A DNA stretch of 64,000 nucleotides, taken from Chlamydiales bacterium. Lineage in GTDB: Bacteria; Chlamydiota; Chlamydiia; Chlamydiales; Rhabdochlamydiaceae. Made by a program: the position numbers and the translations under genes. Position 1 is the stretch's first letter. Each line of letters opens with the position of its first letter. The DNA lies in the NCBI GenBank assembly GCA_016185065.1, contig JACPOL010000010.1, positions 79,744-143,743 on the forward strand, read 5' to 3'. Positions 1 through 8,462 of the stretch are shown here, piece by piece. The notes beneath the pieces were generated by a model. That model was not told the origin of the DNA. It made no database searches and worked only from the letters and a program-made list of their open reading frames with translations.

Positions 1-778
1 GGTGAGCGGCGCGCGCCTCTTGCCTCCTCTCTACGATGGAGCTCAACTCATGCAGATGAACAAGATCTTCCAATTCTCTGCTCCCACGCTGGCTCTCTTT
101 AGTCGTATCCAATCGGCAGCAATGGCCTTCTTTGCCTTCGACTGGATCCTTAGAGATTTCGTCGAAATCGGCAAAGGGCTCGATGCCATTGCAACAGAAG
201 CAAAAGACATAAAGTGGGTCAAGCAAGAAACAGAGTATGTGAAGAAAGAGTGGACTGTGTGGAAAGAAGGAGCGACTAAATCTTGGGGAGGCGGAAAAAC
301 TTACGACCGAGTAAAAGATGTGCAAATCATGCATCTTGACCCGGTCGCAAACACAGTTGCGTCTCCAGCAGAAGGAGATCTGTTGACCAGGGTTATCAAC
401 ACAAAATCTTTGGTCCCTGGAAACAAAGGTAACGAGATGAGAGAGGGGTGGGCCCTTAGAAAGATCGGGCTTGCGCTTGTCGATCTCTGTAAAGCTGTCT
501 CCTACGTCGCGCTCGCCATGTTCGCGCTTCTCTCTGCTTCTGCTTTCTGGATTCTAGCTGCCTCTACAAGCGCCCTCTTTTTCACTCTCATTGGCGAATT
601 TGCGGGTAGATCTTTTATAGAATATGCGAAAGATGTGCAGAAACTTTTGGAAGACCACACAAAAAAATCCGTAGTACAGCTTCAAAATGGAGTTTCTCCT
701 ATCTGCTTAAATATTCCTTACACAAATGCAGATGGTTGGACCGCGATCGATAACAATTATAAACCTGGAGTTTTATGA
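1..778 (+). CDS. Partial hydrophobic (Inc/Cap1-like) protein, 5' end outside the window
   Basis: The frame is open from the window edge, so this is the C-terminal part of a longer protein. The GTG at base 2 is not a convincing start, because the visible sequence aligns with the interior of the next protein (shared GARxLP..DG, TLFSRI and FFAFDWI patterns). Near the C-terminus, about residues 155-205, there is a hydrophobic stretch that could form two membrane helices, as in chlamydial inclusion-membrane proteins. The stop overlaps the next start (ATGA). The position just upstream of rplC is where C. trachomatis carries Cap1 (CT529). Homology to Cap1 is inferred from position and hydrophobic pattern, not demonstrated. 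No enzymatic motif is visible. Confidence 0.7.
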   Translation, partial: VSGARLLPPLYDGAQLMQMNKIFQFSAPTLALFSRIQSAAMAFFAFDWILRDFVEIGKGLDAIATEAKDIKWVKQETEYVKKEWTVWKEGATKSWGGGKTYDRVKDVQIMHLDPVANTVASPAEGDLLTRVINTKSLVPGNKGNEMREGWALRKIGLALVDLCKAVSYVALAMFALLSASAFWILAASTSALFFTLIGEFAGRSFIEYAKDVQKLLEDHTKKSVVQLQNGVSPICLNIPYTNADGWTAIDNNYKPGVL

Positions 779-1686
779 CATCCTCTTCTTGCTGCGGCTA
801 TCTTGACGCTCCTCTATGGCTTGCTGATCAGGCAGTCGATTATGGAACTACCGCTTTAGGGATCGAACAGTATGCAAAAATTCCACAGCTCGTTGTGGAG
901 TGTATGAAGTATGCGAATCCCAAGATTTCGGCCGAGGCCGCTACGGTCGGCGGGTTGGGAAAGAGCATCGGACAGACTGCAAGTCTCTTCCAAGGTCCTG
1001 CTAGAGCAGTTGGACTTATCAAGAATGTTCAAACTTTTCTCATTCAACCCGATGGAGAAAAGCTCTATCAGATCGCAGCTGGCGGCGCACGCTTTCTTCC
1101 CTCTTTCTGCGATGGGGTTGAGCTTCTCAATAGCTCTCGCATCATCCAGCTTCCAGCTGCCACCATGACGCTTTTTAGCCGCATCTACTCGGCTGCGACT
1201 GTTTTCTTTGCATTCGACTGGATATGCAGAGATGTTGTGGAGCTCTCCAAAGCGATCAGCGCTTATAGGAAGGAAGACACAGCGATAAGTTGGAAAGATG
1301 ATAATGATGGTTCGATATATCACCCCAGTGATGAGGGTTACGCGATACAGCAGGAATTTGCACTGAAAAAGATTGGCCTTGTTCTTATCGACCTCTGCAA
1401 AGCCATCTCTTACGTCGCCATGGCAGCAATCGCCCTCCTTTCGGCCTTCTATGTAGTGCCCAATGCTGCTCTCTGGATTCTTGCCGCGTCTACAAGCGCT
1501 CTCTTTTTCACCCTGATTAGCGAGTTTGCAAGCAGGTCTTTCGTCCAGTATGCGCCAACTATACTTGGAGAGCTCTATGTGCAAGGCAAAGGGGAGCTTG
1601 AGAAGCAGCTTAAATCTGGGGTTCCTGCTGTTTCTCTGAATGTGCCCTACACGGACGTGAATGGCTGGAGCTTGGAGAGCAAATAA
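775..1686 (+). CDS. Putative inclusion-membrane-type protein, Cap1/CT529-like position
   Basis: A 303-residue protein of unknown function, paralogous to the preceding partial gene. It has a Cys-containing N-terminus (SSSCCGYL) and a Gly/Ala-rich middle with GPARAVGLIKN. A conserved FxxxxSAATVFFAFDWICRD block lies near residues 145-165. A long hydrophobic pair spans about residues 205-260, which fits a bilobed Inc-type hairpin. It starts at an ATG overlapping the previous stop (ATGA), so the two are probably co-translated. Four such genes lie head-to-tail, suggesting local duplication of an ancestral locus. Export to a host-derived vacuole membrane is inference from the hydrophobicity pattern and the CT529-like gene position. 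Confidence 0.75.
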   Translation: MTSSSCCGYLDAPLWLADQAVDYGTTALGIEQYAKIPQLVVECMKYANPKISAEAATVGGLGKSIGQTASLFQGPARAVGLIKNVQTFLIQPDGEKLYQIAAGGARFLPSFCDGVELLNSSRIIQLPAATMTLFSRIYSAATVFFAFDWICRDVVELSKAISAYRKEDTAISWKDDNDGSIYHPSDEGYAIQQEFALKKIGLVLIDLCKAISYVAMAAIALLSAFYVVPNAALWILAASTSALFFTLISEFASRSFVQYAPTILGELYVQGKGELEKQLKSGVPAVSLNVPYTDVNGWSLESK

Positions 1687-1688
1687 AA

Positions 1689-2459
1689 ATGAGCTCTCCA
1701 CCAGCTGCAGCGCCGCAAGGTTTTTTTTACCACCTCCCCACCTACTTTTCTACGCTGGAAGGTGGGACAGATTTTTTTGATGGGCTTGAGATCGGCTGCA
1801 GGTATGGCAGCTATCTGCCTCTAACCACAAGTCAGCACCAGCTGCTTGGCGAGGTAAGAGCTAGCGCTGCCGATGTCTGGGGGCTGCTCGCCATCCCTGC
1901 AACACTCATAGAGGCTGTGAAGTGGGGAGGGGAGCTGGGTAGATTTATCGAAGTAGCTGGCTCAGATTGTTCAAAAATTGAAGAAGCAACCAGAGGCCTC
2001 TTCCTTCAGAGCTCAAATCTCGTCTACTCCTCCACCAAGATGCTCTCCACCTTTCAGAACAAGCGCTGGATCGATCTCAGAAGCGCAACCCCTTGGGTAG
2101 GTGGAGGTAATTGCGTCGCTTCCCTGGCAGGTGATCTCGTCGATCTCTACGACCAGATCACTCGGATTGGAGAGATTGAACAGACAAAGAGAAGAGAGGG
2201 GGTTAATCTCGCCGAGGCAGGGGAGAGAGAGTGGCTTGCGATCGTAAAGATTGTAAAAGATTGCGCCTCAATTATCCTCTCTGCAATTCTTCTCGGGGCC
2301 CTTATCTTCGATATCGTCATCGAGAGCGTAGCGCTTCTTCCGCCTCTCCTTTTGGGTCTTTCAACGATCTTCCTCGTCTCTAAACTCTACGGCTATTTTT
2401 ACGAGAGAATGCTCGACGATGCCAAAAACGCAGATCCGCACCTGCTAGGCGCGGTTTAA
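1689..2459 (+). CDS. Putative bilobed membrane protein, same paralogous cluster
   Basis: A 256-residue protein without a recognised domain. The N-terminal half is soluble (QGFFYHLP...). The middle carries a WVGGGNCVASLAGDLVDLYDQ-type block similar in spacing to the FDWI..DVVEL block of the upstream paralogues. Residues about 190-240 contain two adjacent hydrophobic helices (IVKDCASIILSAILLGALIF and ALLPPLLLGLSTIFLV) separated by only a few residues, the pattern of Inc proteins. It follows the previous gene by 2 bp and precedes the next by 1 bp, so it belongs to one transcription unit. Function and secretion are unknown. Assignment to the same family rests on order and architecture. Confidence 0.7.
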   Translation: MSSPPAAAPQGFFYHLPTYFSTLEGGTDFFDGLEIGCRYGSYLPLTTSQHQLLGEVRASAADVWGLLAIPATLIEAVKWGGELGRFIEVAGSDCSKIEEATRGLFLQSSNLVYSSTKMLSTFQNKRWIDLRSATPWVGGGNCVASLAGDLVDLYDQITRIGEIEQTKRREGVNLAEAGEREWLAIVKIVKDCASIILSAILLGALIFDIVIESVALLPPLLLGLSTIFLVSKLYGYFYERMLDDAKNADPHLLGAV

Positions 2460-2460
2460 G

Positions 2461-3090
2461 ATGACGCTCGCGCTTTCAGCCTCTCGGCCCATCTCTTTGA
2501 TCGATTCCCAGCAGCTGGAGCCAGCGCATGAGGCAGATTCTTCTGGTGCAGGCCTCTCTGATTATCTGTTCGGAAGCATCTGGATCCTTCTCCTTGTAGA
2601 TTCGCTTTTTAAGCTCATCAGCTCCCTTTACAGGGTGGCAAGTGGCGAAGAAGAGGTGGGAAGAGACCTCGCATTAACAGCAACGACATTCACCTGCATC
2701 TCAGCAAACTCCTTGCATTGGGCCGATTCGGTGCGGGTAATCTCTCTGGGTGCAGTAGCCCCTTTTGCAAGAGCGGTCGGTTATGGATCTTCTGCTCTTC
2801 TCTCTCTCTTTGCGATTTCAGACGCGTTATGCGTACTTTTAAGTGAGTCAAACGAGGCGAGAGAGCAAGAAAAAATTTTAGCACTATTTGATCTAGGCAA
2901 CCGCATTTCGATGTTTGCCTGGTCGATCCTCGGGATCATCTCGCTCTTTGTCGAAGAGGCTCTACTCCCTTCGCTCTCGATCGCCCTCTTTCTAAGTAGC
3001 TTTCTTTTTTTGACCGCCTCATACATCTACCGCAATCAGTTCATGAGACCTGAAAGAGAGGCTCTCCCTGTCATCCCCCAGCCCGTCTAA
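2461..3090 (+). CDS. Putative multi-hydrophobic-segment protein, last of the paralogous cluster
   Basis: A 209-residue protein with no recognised family. Hydrophobic helices are visible near residues 35-55 (LFGSIWILLLVDSLFKLISS), 95-125 and 145-195 (SILGIISLFVEEALLPSLSIALFLSSFLFL). It is more hydrophobic and shorter than its upstream neighbours but keeps the ISLGAVAPFARAVGYGSSALLSLF..D pattern. It starts 1 bp after the previous stop. Its last 44 bp overlap an SLBB-type frame (+1) with no canonical start of its own. A run of five C at 3075-3079 could be the point where the two frames were once, or still are, joined. Confidence 0.65.
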   Translation: MTLALSASRPISLIDSQQLEPAHEADSSGAGLSDYLFGSIWILLLVDSLFKLISSLYRVASGEEEVGRDLALTATTFTCISANSLHWADSVRVISLGAVAPFARAVGYGSSALLSLFAISDALCVLLSESNEAREQEKILALFDLGNRISMFAWSILGIISLFVEEALLPSLSIALFLSSFLFLTASYIYRNQFMRPEREALPVIPQPV

Positions 3091-3478
3091 ACTTTATATT
3101 CGCGAATGGATCTCGATAGGCCTTGTAAGTGGGCTCATCCTGCTCCTGGCTCTCATTTCTTGGCCCTTTCAGCTCGCCAAAGAGGGAGATCTGAGAGCCC
3201 ATCTGGCCGAGAGAGCTAGAGCTCCAAAAATTGAAATTTCTATTAAAGGCGCCGTCGAAAGGCCTGGTCTCTATCTTTTTTCTCCGGGAATCACCGCTAA
3301 GGAGGCACTAAAAGAGGCGGGCCTTCTAAAAACTGCAGACCGGAAGCAGATCTCTTTTAAAAAGGTTCTTCTCACCTCGCAAGATCTCGAAATCCCCTAT
3401 AGGAATAGTGTCAAAAAGGGCTCGGGAAAAGGAAGGGGAAGCAGAAAAATCTTGAGGGAAATAGAGCAGACTCCTTAA
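3047..3478 (+). CDS. SLBB/ComEA-N-like membrane-anchored protein lacking a canonical start
   Basis: The open frame runs from just after a TGA at 3044 to TAA at 3476. It encodes a transmembrane helix (WISIGLVSGLILLLALISW) followed by a short spacer and an SLBB-like domain (IEISIKGAVERPGLYLF, then ITAKEALKEAGLL), the fold found in ComEA and polysaccharide-export proteins. SLBB domains bind sugars or DNA-uptake partners. No ATG, GTG or TTG exists between the in-frame stop and the domain. It is therefore translated from a rare start, made by +1 frameshifting from the upstream gene at the C5 run near 3075, or broken by a mutation or sequencing error. The C-terminus is basic. The codon pattern looks like real coding sequence. 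Confidence 0.5.
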   Translation, partial: DLKERLSLSSPSPSKLYIREWISIGLVSGLILLLALISWPFQLAKEGDLRAHLAERARAPKIEISIKGAVERPGLYLFSPGITAKEALKEAGLLKTADRKQISFKKVLLTSQDLEIPYRNSVKKGSGKGRGSRKILREIEQTP

Positions 3479-3686
3479 TCTATCCCATACTTCGTGCGAA
3501 GTCTGTCTTGAATTTTTGATTGTGAGAAAATCAAGAATTTTGCTAGCCTCTTCGCTTCAGTCCAGAAGACTGTCTTTAAATCGAAGCTGGCTAGGTTCGT
3601 GGGTCCTGAAAATGGCCCAGAGAAGGCCAGGGTAGTAAGCCGAAAATTTTTCTGAATAAGGCGTAATATTCGCCTCGGGAATCTGT
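3479..3686 (+). promoter_or_regulatory. Leader region of the ribosomal protein operon
   Basis: About 200 non-coding bases before rplC. Visible structure includes a small perfect hairpin (ACTTCG-TG-CGAAGT, about 3488-3501), a TGGG...CCCA stem around 3600-3620, and the palindrome GGCG-TAATATT-CGCC at 3660-3674, directly before the rplC ribosome-binding region. I cannot name a convincing -35/-10 pair. These stems might serve as a site for autogenous control by a ribosomal protein, as known for S10-type operons, but that is inference. Confidence 0.3.
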
Positions 3687-4325
3687 ATGACATTGAAAAT
3701 GATGGGAAAGAAGATCGGGATGACCAGACTGTTCGACGCAGAGGGAAACCTCGTCGTCTGCAGCGTGATCTCCGCAGAGCCAAACGTTATTACGCAAGTT
3801 AAGACCAAAGAGACTGATGGCTACACTGCCGTTCAGCTCGGCGCGTTTAAACAGCACAAGAAGCAGAACGTCTCCAAGCCGCAGCAGGGCCACTTTGCGA
3901 AAGCAAATGTAGAGCCGCGCAAGCGCCTCAGAGAGACGCGCCTTGAAAGCGTCGACGGATACACAGTAGGTCAAGAGATCGATGTCAACCACTTTGCAGA
4001 TGTGCGCTATGTCGACATCCGCGGCGTGTCAAAAGGAAAAGGGCACCAAGGGGTGATTAAGCGCCACCACTTTGCTGGCGGTCCAGCATCGCACGGTTCT
4101 GGCTTCCACAGACATGGCGGATCCACAGGTATGCGTACCTCTCCAGGACGCTGCTTGCCAGGTCAGAAAAAATCGGGGCACATGGGCGACGAGGTCGTTA
4201 CAGTCCAGAATTTAGAAGTTGTCAAAGTCGATTCTGAGAAGCAGGTTATCATCGTTAAAGGCGCAATTCCTGGCGCACGCGGCGGACTGCTTTACATCAT
4301 GAAAGCAAAAAAGATCACGAAGTAG
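3687..4325 (+). CDS. rplC: 50S ribosomal protein L3
   Basis: Binds 23S rRNA near the peptidyl-transferase centre and starts 50S assembly. The 212-residue product shows the L3 N-terminus (MMGKKIGMTRLFDAEGN) and the conserved loop GHQGVIKRHHFAGGPASHGSGFHR at about 113-136, which reaches the catalytic centre, followed by GSTGMRTSPGR. It is the first gene of the block. S10, which precedes L3 in most bacteria, is absent, as in other Chlamydiae. ATG 3687 is chosen. An internal ATG four codons later is less likely because the family has a few residues before MGKK. Confidence 0.97.
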   Translation: MTLKMMGKKIGMTRLFDAEGNLVVCSVISAEPNVITQVKTKETDGYTAVQLGAFKQHKKQNVSKPQQGHFAKANVEPRKRLRETRLESVDGYTVGQEIDVNHFADVRYVDIRGVSKGKGHQGVIKRHHFAGGPASHGSGFHRHGGSTGMRTSPGRCLPGQKKSGHMGDEVVTVQNLEVVKVDSEKQVIIVKGAIPGARGGLLYIMKAKKITK

Positions 4326-4346
4326 AGACGGGTAAGGAGCAAGACA

Positions 4347-5036
4347 GTGGCGATTCTGAAAAAATATAATCTCGCGGGAGCCGAAATCGGAAAGGTGGAA
4401 ATAGCAGACGATCTGCTTGAAACCTCCGCGAACTCGCAGATGGTCAAAGACTATCTTGTGGCTATCCGCAATAACGCAAGACAGTGGTCTGCGCATACAA
4501 AGACAAGATCGGAAGTAAACCATAGCGGTAAGAAGCCCCATCCTCAAAAGGGTACCGGTCGCGCAAGACAGGGTTATCTAGGCGCTCCTCAGTACAAGGG
4601 CGGGGGCAGAGTCCACGCACCACGCGCAAAGTTTGACCAGCACGTCAGCATTAATAAGAAAGAGAGAAGAGCAGCGATCCGCCAGCTCATTCAAGAAAAA
4701 ATCCTCGATAACAAGCTTCATGTCCTCCAAGTTGCTCCCCTAAAAGAGCCTAAGACAAAAACTGTCGCTCAATTTCTTGAGACTTGCAAGTTCGAAGGAA
4801 AGCGCGTTCTCTTTCTCGCAGAGGGCTTCTTAGATGCAGCTCCAAAGAATGAGAAAGCAGTAGCTCCTTCAGAAAAATACGAGCTCTTCTTAAAAAGTCT
4901 GCGCAATATTCCTAAAGTAAATATGATGCTCTTCCCCAATGTAAGTGGGTATGACATTGCCGTGAACCACGAGCTAGTCATCTTAGAGCCTGCAATGGAC
5001 GAACTAATGGTTATTCTCGGAGGAAGCGATGTCTAA
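4347..5036 (+). CDS. rplD: 50S ribosomal protein L4
   Basis: Large-subunit protein whose loop lines the exit tunnel. The signature W..HTKTRSEV.HSGKKPHPQKGTGRARQG occupies about residues 48-77, with GGG.VHAPRA following. The start is a GTG preceded by a TAAGGAG ribosome-binding sequence. At 229 residues it is slightly longer than the E. coli protein. The insertion around 165-185 (APKNEKAVAPSEKYEL) is also seen as a variable region in this family. The end overlaps the L23 start by 8 bp. In other bacteria L4 can repress its operon. No clear site for that is visible here. Confidence 0.96.
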   Translation: MAILKKYNLAGAEIGKVEIADDLLETSANSQMVKDYLVAIRNNARQWSAHTKTRSEVNHSGKKPHPQKGTGRARQGYLGAPQYKGGGRVHAPRAKFDQHVSINKKERRAAIRQLIQEKILDNKLHVLQVAPLKEPKTKTVAQFLETCKFEGKRVLFLAEGFLDAAPKNEKAVAPSEKYELFLKSLRNIPKVNMMLFPNVSGYDIAVNHELVILEPAMDELMVILGGSDV

Positions 5037-5367
5037 GAGAAGTCCTTTCGATATCATCAAGTCGCGCTACGTCACAGAGAAAGCAAAAGTTCTCGAGCAG
5101 CTTAAGACAAACTCAAGCAATGCGTGCGTAAGAAAGTGCGAAACACCAAAGTATGTCTTCCTCGTCGACAAAAAAGCGAACAAGCAAGAAATTGCTGACG
5201 CTGTCGAAGAGATCTATGCTGAGAAAAAGATCAACGTCACCAAGGTTAACACGGTCACTGTAAAGCAGAAGCCAAGACGCATTAGAGGTCGTATCGGCCA
5301 TAAAGCGGGCTTTAAGAAAGCGATCGTGTCTCTAAAACCTGGCGACTCACTAGACGAAAAAGTTTAA
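5029..5367 (+). CDS. rplW: 50S ribosomal protein L23
   Basis: Binds domain III of 23S rRNA at the tunnel exit, where trigger factor and SRP dock. The family core is present: SRYVTEKAKVL at the N-terminus, YVFLVDKKANKQEIADAVEEIY at about 43-64, then VTKVNTVTVKQKPRR. The segment NSSNACVRKCETP (about 29-41) is longer and more Cys-rich than in most L23 proteins. The 112-residue length is normal. It overlaps rplD by 8 bp and is followed by rplB after 18 bp. Confidence 0.95.
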   Translation: MSKRSPFDIIKSRYVTEKAKVLEQLKTNSSNACVRKCETPKYVFLVDKKANKQEIADAVEEIYAEKKINVTKVNTVTVKQKPRRIRGRIGHKAGFKKAIVSLKPGDSLDEKV

Positions 5368-5385
5368 AGGGACAAGGGAAACGCA

Positions 5386-6222
5386 ATGACAAAGAAGTTT
5401 CGTCCAAATACACCATCGCAGCGACACCTGGTGCTCACAAGCAACGCAGAGCTGACACGCGATGGAAGAGCCTCGATTGCACCAGAGAAGACTCTCTTGA
5501 TGAGAGTCACTCGCACAAGCGGTCGTAACCACCATGGTCACATCACATGTCGCCACAAGGGAAGCGCTGCACACAAAAAAGTGATCCGCCTTGTCGATTT
5601 CAGAAGAGACAAAGAGAACGTCACTGCAAAGGTTGCCTCTGTTGAATACGATCCAAACAGAAGCGCGTTTATTGCACTTCTCCACTATGCTGACGGTGAG
5701 AAGCGCTACATTATCGCTACACAGGGCATGAAAGCAGGCGACACGGTCTCTACAAGCGATGAAGCTCCTTTTGATCCAGGCTACTGCATGCGCATGAAAG
5801 CGATGCCTCTTGGTTCTGTGATTCACAACATTGAACTCTACCCAGGTAGAGGTGGTAAATTAGTTCGCTCAGCAGGACTTTCGGCTCAGCTCATGGCGAG
5901 AAGCGGCGGTTACGTCACTCTCAAAATGCCATCTGGCGAGATCCGTATGGTTAACGAAGATTGCAGAGCGACATTCGGAGTTGTTTCTAACGCAGAGAGA
6001 AATCTTCGCGTAGAAGGTAAAGCGGGTCGTATGCGCTGGAAAGGCGTTCGCCCAACTGTTCGCGGAACTGCGATGAACCCAGTTGACCACCCACACGGCG
6101 GCGGCGAAGGAAAGCATAACGGCTACCTCCCACAGACCCCATGGGCTATGTGCACAAAGGGATACCGCACCCGTTCTAAACGTAAATCGAATAAGTGGAT
6201 CGTTAAAGATCGAAGGAAATAG
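5386..6222 (+). CDS. rplB: 50S ribosomal protein L2
   Basis: Universally conserved 23S rRNA-binding protein needed for subunit joining and peptidyl transfer. The 278 residues contain the N-terminal [11 protein letters not shown] motif, [14 protein letters not shown] at about 47-60, and the C-terminal signature [19 protein letters not shown], whose His is the residue implicated in peptidyl-transferase function. [17 protein letters not shown] closes the protein. It sits 18 bp after rplW and 8 bp before rpsS in the same operon. Confidence 0.98.
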   Translation: MTKKFRPNTPSQRHLVLTSNAELTRDGRASIAPEKTLLMRVTRTSGRNHHGHITCRHKGSAAHKKVIRLVDFRRDKENVTAKVASVEYDPNRSAFIALLHYADGEKRYIIATQGMKAGDTVSTSDEAPFDPGYCMRMKAMPLGSVIHNIELYPGRGGKLVRSAGLSAQLMARSGGYVTLKMPSGEIRMVNEDCRATFGVVSNAERNLRVEGKAGRMRWKGVRPTVRGTAMNPVDHPHGGGEGKHNGYLPQTPWAMCTKGYRTRSKRKSNKWIVKDRRK

Positions 6223-6230
6223 AGGCTAGT

Positions 6231-6554
6231 ATGGGAAGATCGCTGAGAAAAGGTCCCTTTGTAGACCACCATCTCATGGACAAAGTAGTGAAGCTCAATG
6301 CTTCTGGGGCAAAAAAACCGATTAAAACATGGTCGCGTAGATCGATGATCATCCCAGACATGATCGGGCACACTTTTGAAGTGTACAACGGACGTAAATT
6401 TATCAACGTTTTTGTATCTGAGAATATGGTGGGACACCGCCTTGGCGAATTTTCACCAACGCGTATCTTTAAAGGCCACGGATCCAAGAAAATTGCCGAA
6501 GCTGGAGCTGCAGCTGCTGCTGCTCCCGCGGCCAAACCAGCTGAAGGAAAATAA
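6231..6554 (+). CDS. rpsS: 30S ribosomal protein S19 with Ala/Pro-rich tail
   Basis: Binds 16S rRNA in the head of the 30S subunit. It begins [14 protein letters not shown], the S19 signature. Conserved [23 protein letters not shown] and [11 protein letters not shown] follow. The family usually ends shortly after the TR motif, at about 90 residues. This one has 107, with an additional [18 protein letters not shown] tail. A similar Ala/Gly taste appears in accessory proteins of this genome. The tail is probably disordered and solvent-exposed. Confidence 0.96.
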   Translation: MGRSLRKGPFVDHHLMDKVVKLNASGAKKPIKTWSRRSMIIPDMIGHTFEVYNGRKFINVFVSENMVGHRLGEFSPTRIFKGHGSKKIAEAGAAAAAAPAAKPAEGK

Positions 6555-6556
6555 CT

Positions 6557-6892
6557 ATGCAGATGGCTCGAGCAATCACAAAATACATAAGAATCCCTCC
6601 GAGAAAAGCGCGCCTAATGGCTGACGTAATCAGAGGAATGAAGGTTGATGCTGCGACAGTTCAGCTCACACTGAGCCCGATGAAAGCGGGTAAACTTCTT
6701 AAGAAGACTCTCGATAGCGCAGTTGCTAATGCTGAAACACAACTGAATGTTCAACGCAGAGACTTATTTGTTAAAGAGGTTAGAGTAGATGCGGGACCAG
6801 TCCTAAAGCGCGCTAAGTCAAAGAGCCGCGGCGGACGTGCACCCGTAATGAAACGAACAAGTCATTTTACCATCGTCGTGGCAGCTGAATAG
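6557..6892 (+). CDS. rplV: 50S ribosomal protein L22
   Basis: Tunnel-lining 23S rRNA-binding protein; its beta-hairpin is a site of macrolide resistance in other bacteria. The 111 residues include [22 protein letters not shown] at the N-terminus and the hairpin [32 protein letters not shown] at the C-terminus. The start is ATG 6557, two bases after the S19 stop. The ATG two codons later (MARAITKY) is an alternative. It is 8 bp upstream of rpsC. Confidence 0.96.
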   Translation: MQMARAITKYIRIPPRKARLMADVIRGMKVDAATVQLTLSPMKAGKLLKKTLDSAVANAETQLNVQRRDLFVKEVRVDAGPVLKRAKSKSRGGRAPVMKRTSHFTIVVAAE

Positions 6893-6900
6893 GAGCAATA

Positions 6901-7545
6901 ATGGGCCAAAAGACATCGCCGATAGGCTTTAGATTAATCCGCACCAAGAAGTGGCAGTCCGTCTGGTACGCAGACAAAGGTGAGTTTGGCAAACTCTTGG
7001 GCGAAGATAACATGATCCGCAAAATTCTTATGACTAAGGCGTGCTGCGCCGGAGCTTCCGAGCTCACAATCAAGAGAATGAGCGGTAAAATTGAAGTGAC
7101 GATTCATACAGCTCGCCCTGGTCTTGTAATCGGGAAAAAAGGTGCTGAGATCGATGTGCTAAAACAGGATCTCAAAAGACTTACCGGCAAAGAGATCTGG
7201 ATTGAAGTAGAAGAGATTAGGCGCCCAGACCTAGATGCGAAGCTCGTAGCGGATGGAGTTGCAAAACAACTAGAGCGAAGAGTTCCTTTTAGAAGGGTAA
7301 TGAAAAAAGCGATTCAAGCTGCCCTGGCAGCTGGAGCTGCCGGTGTTAAGGTCCAAGTTTCTGGACGTATCGGCGGCGCAGAGATTGCACGCACAGAGTG
7401 GTATAAAGAGGGCCGAGTACCTCTTCACACGATCAGAGCTGACATTCGCTATGCGATGGGAAGAGCTGAAACCACATACGGTTCAATCGGTGTGAAAGTA
7501 TGGATTAATATTGGTGAAGAGCAAACGAAGGCGGGAGGAGGCTAG
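6901..7545 (+). CDS. rpsC: 30S ribosomal protein S3
   Basis: Part of the mRNA entry channel and helicase activity of the 30S subunit. It starts [12 protein letters not shown], has a KH domain with the [18 protein letters not shown] nucleic-acid loop at about 75-92, and a C-terminal S3 domain with [44 protein letters not shown] sequence. 214 residues is normal for the family. A GGAG site lies directly ahead of ATG 6901. Confidence 0.98.
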   Translation: MGQKTSPIGFRLIRTKKWQSVWYADKGEFGKLLGEDNMIRKILMTKACCAGASELTIKRMSGKIEVTIHTARPGLVIGKKGAEIDVLKQDLKRLTGKEIWIEVEEIRRPDLDAKLVADGVAKQLERRVPFRRVMKKAIQAALAAGAAGVKVQVSGRIGGAEIARTEWYKEGRVPLHTIRADIRYAMGRAETTYGSIGVKVWINIGEEQTKAGGG

Positions 7546-7551
7546 TAATAT

Positions 7552-7971
7552 ATGTCGTTGATGCCCAAGCGTACTAAGTTTCGAAAGATGCAGAAAGGCA
7601 AGCATACTGGTTTAAGTAAGGCTGGCAACTTTCTCGATTTCGGCGAATTCGGAATGCAAGCCCTCGATCGCGGCCGTTTGACTAACCATCAGATTGAAGC
7701 CTGCAGGGTTGCAATTAACCGCTACTTCAACCGAAGAGGTAGAGTCTGGATCCGCGTTTTCCCAGACAAATCAGTAACTAAGAAGCCTGCTGAAACTCGT
7801 ATGGGTAAAGGAAAAGGCGCCCCCGATCATTGGGTGGCTGTCATCAGACCCGGAAGAGTTTTATTTGAAGTAGGTGGCGTACCAAAAGAGATGGCTCAGA
7901 ACGCTCTCCGAAGAGCAGCCGCAAAGATAGCGATCCGCACGCGTTTTGTCGAGCGGGTAGAGAGAGTTTAA
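7552..7971 (+). CDS. rplP: 50S ribosomal protein L16
   Basis: Organises the A site of the 50S subunit. The family signature is complete: [14 protein letters not shown] at the start, [23 protein letters not shown] at about 30-52, [27 protein letters not shown] at 62-88, then W.A.I.PGR.LFE. 139 residues is normal. The GGAGG at the end of rpsC lies about 10 bases upstream and favours ATG 7552 over the internal ATG (LMPK). Confidence 0.97.
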   Translation: MSLMPKRTKFRKMQKGKHTGLSKAGNFLDFGEFGMQALDRGRLTNHQIEACRVAINRYFNRRGRVWIRVFPDKSVTKKPAETRMGKGKGAPDHWVAVIRPGRVLFEVGGVPKEMAQNALRRAAAKIAIRTRFVERVERV

Positions 7972-7979
7972 GAGGACAT

Positions 7980-8192
7980 ATGTTGCAAGTAAAAGAATTG
8001 CGCGAAAAAGGCGAAAGCGAATTAAAGACACAGCTCGAAGAGCTCTCTAGAGAGATCTATCAGATGAACTGTGAGCTAAACATCTCAAGAAAGTTGGAAA
8101 AGCCCCATCTGGTCAAGCAGAAAAGACGCGACCGAGCAAAGCTTCTCACTATCCTTCGAGAGAAGAGCTCTTCTGACAACAGGAGACCCTAA
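7980..8192 (+). CDS. rpmC: 50S ribosomal protein L29
   Basis: Small helical protein at the tunnel exit, next to L23. The 70 residues begin LQVKELREKGESELKTQLEELSREIYQMNCELN and contain the KPHLVKQKRRDRAKLLTILREK segment that corresponds to the conserved (N/H)..IR..R..IAR.LT signature. An AGAGGA site precedes ATG 7980. The stop TAA shares bases with the rpsQ ATG (TAATG), so the two are translationally coupled. Confidence 0.94.
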   Translation: MLQVKELREKGESELKTQLEELSREIYQMNCELNISRKLEKPHLVKQKRRDRAKLLTILREKSSSDNRRP

Positions 8193-8437
8193 TGGAAAAG
8201 ATGAAACAGAAAATTCGTGAAGGTGTTGTTGTCTCCAACAAGATGGCAAAGACAGTCACAGTGCAGGTAGTGAGAACATTCCGGCATCCCACTTTTAATA
8301 AAGTGATCACACGTGGAAAGAAGTATTACGCCCATGTTGAAGATCAGAAGATTGAAGTAGGGCAGGTAGTGAGGATTGTAGAGACAAGACCGCTATCTAA
8401 GCTGAAGAGATGGAGAGTTTTGAGCGTCGTATCTTAA
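8192..8437 (+). CDS. rpsQ: 30S ribosomal protein S17
   Basis: Early-assembling 16S rRNA-binding protein with an OB fold. The 81 residues include REGVVVSNKMAKTVTVQVVR, then HP.FNKVITRGKKYYAHVE, and the C-terminal signature VGQVVRIVETRPLSKLKRWRVLSVV. It starts at the ATG sharing bases with the L29 stop. The rplN gene follows after 25 bp. Confidence 0.96.
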   Translation: MEKMKQKIREGVVVSNKMAKTVTVQVVRTFRHPTFNKVITRGKKYYAHVEDQKIEVGQVVRIVETRPLSKLKRWRVLSVVS

Positions 8438-8462
8438 ACACAAGTAGTCGAGTAAACGGACC

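Noticed and set aside
856..1701. Long antisense frame (281 codons) opposite the second Inc-like gene
   Set aside because: It lies fully over a gene with clear paralogues on both sides, has no family features and ends oddly; a shadow frame.
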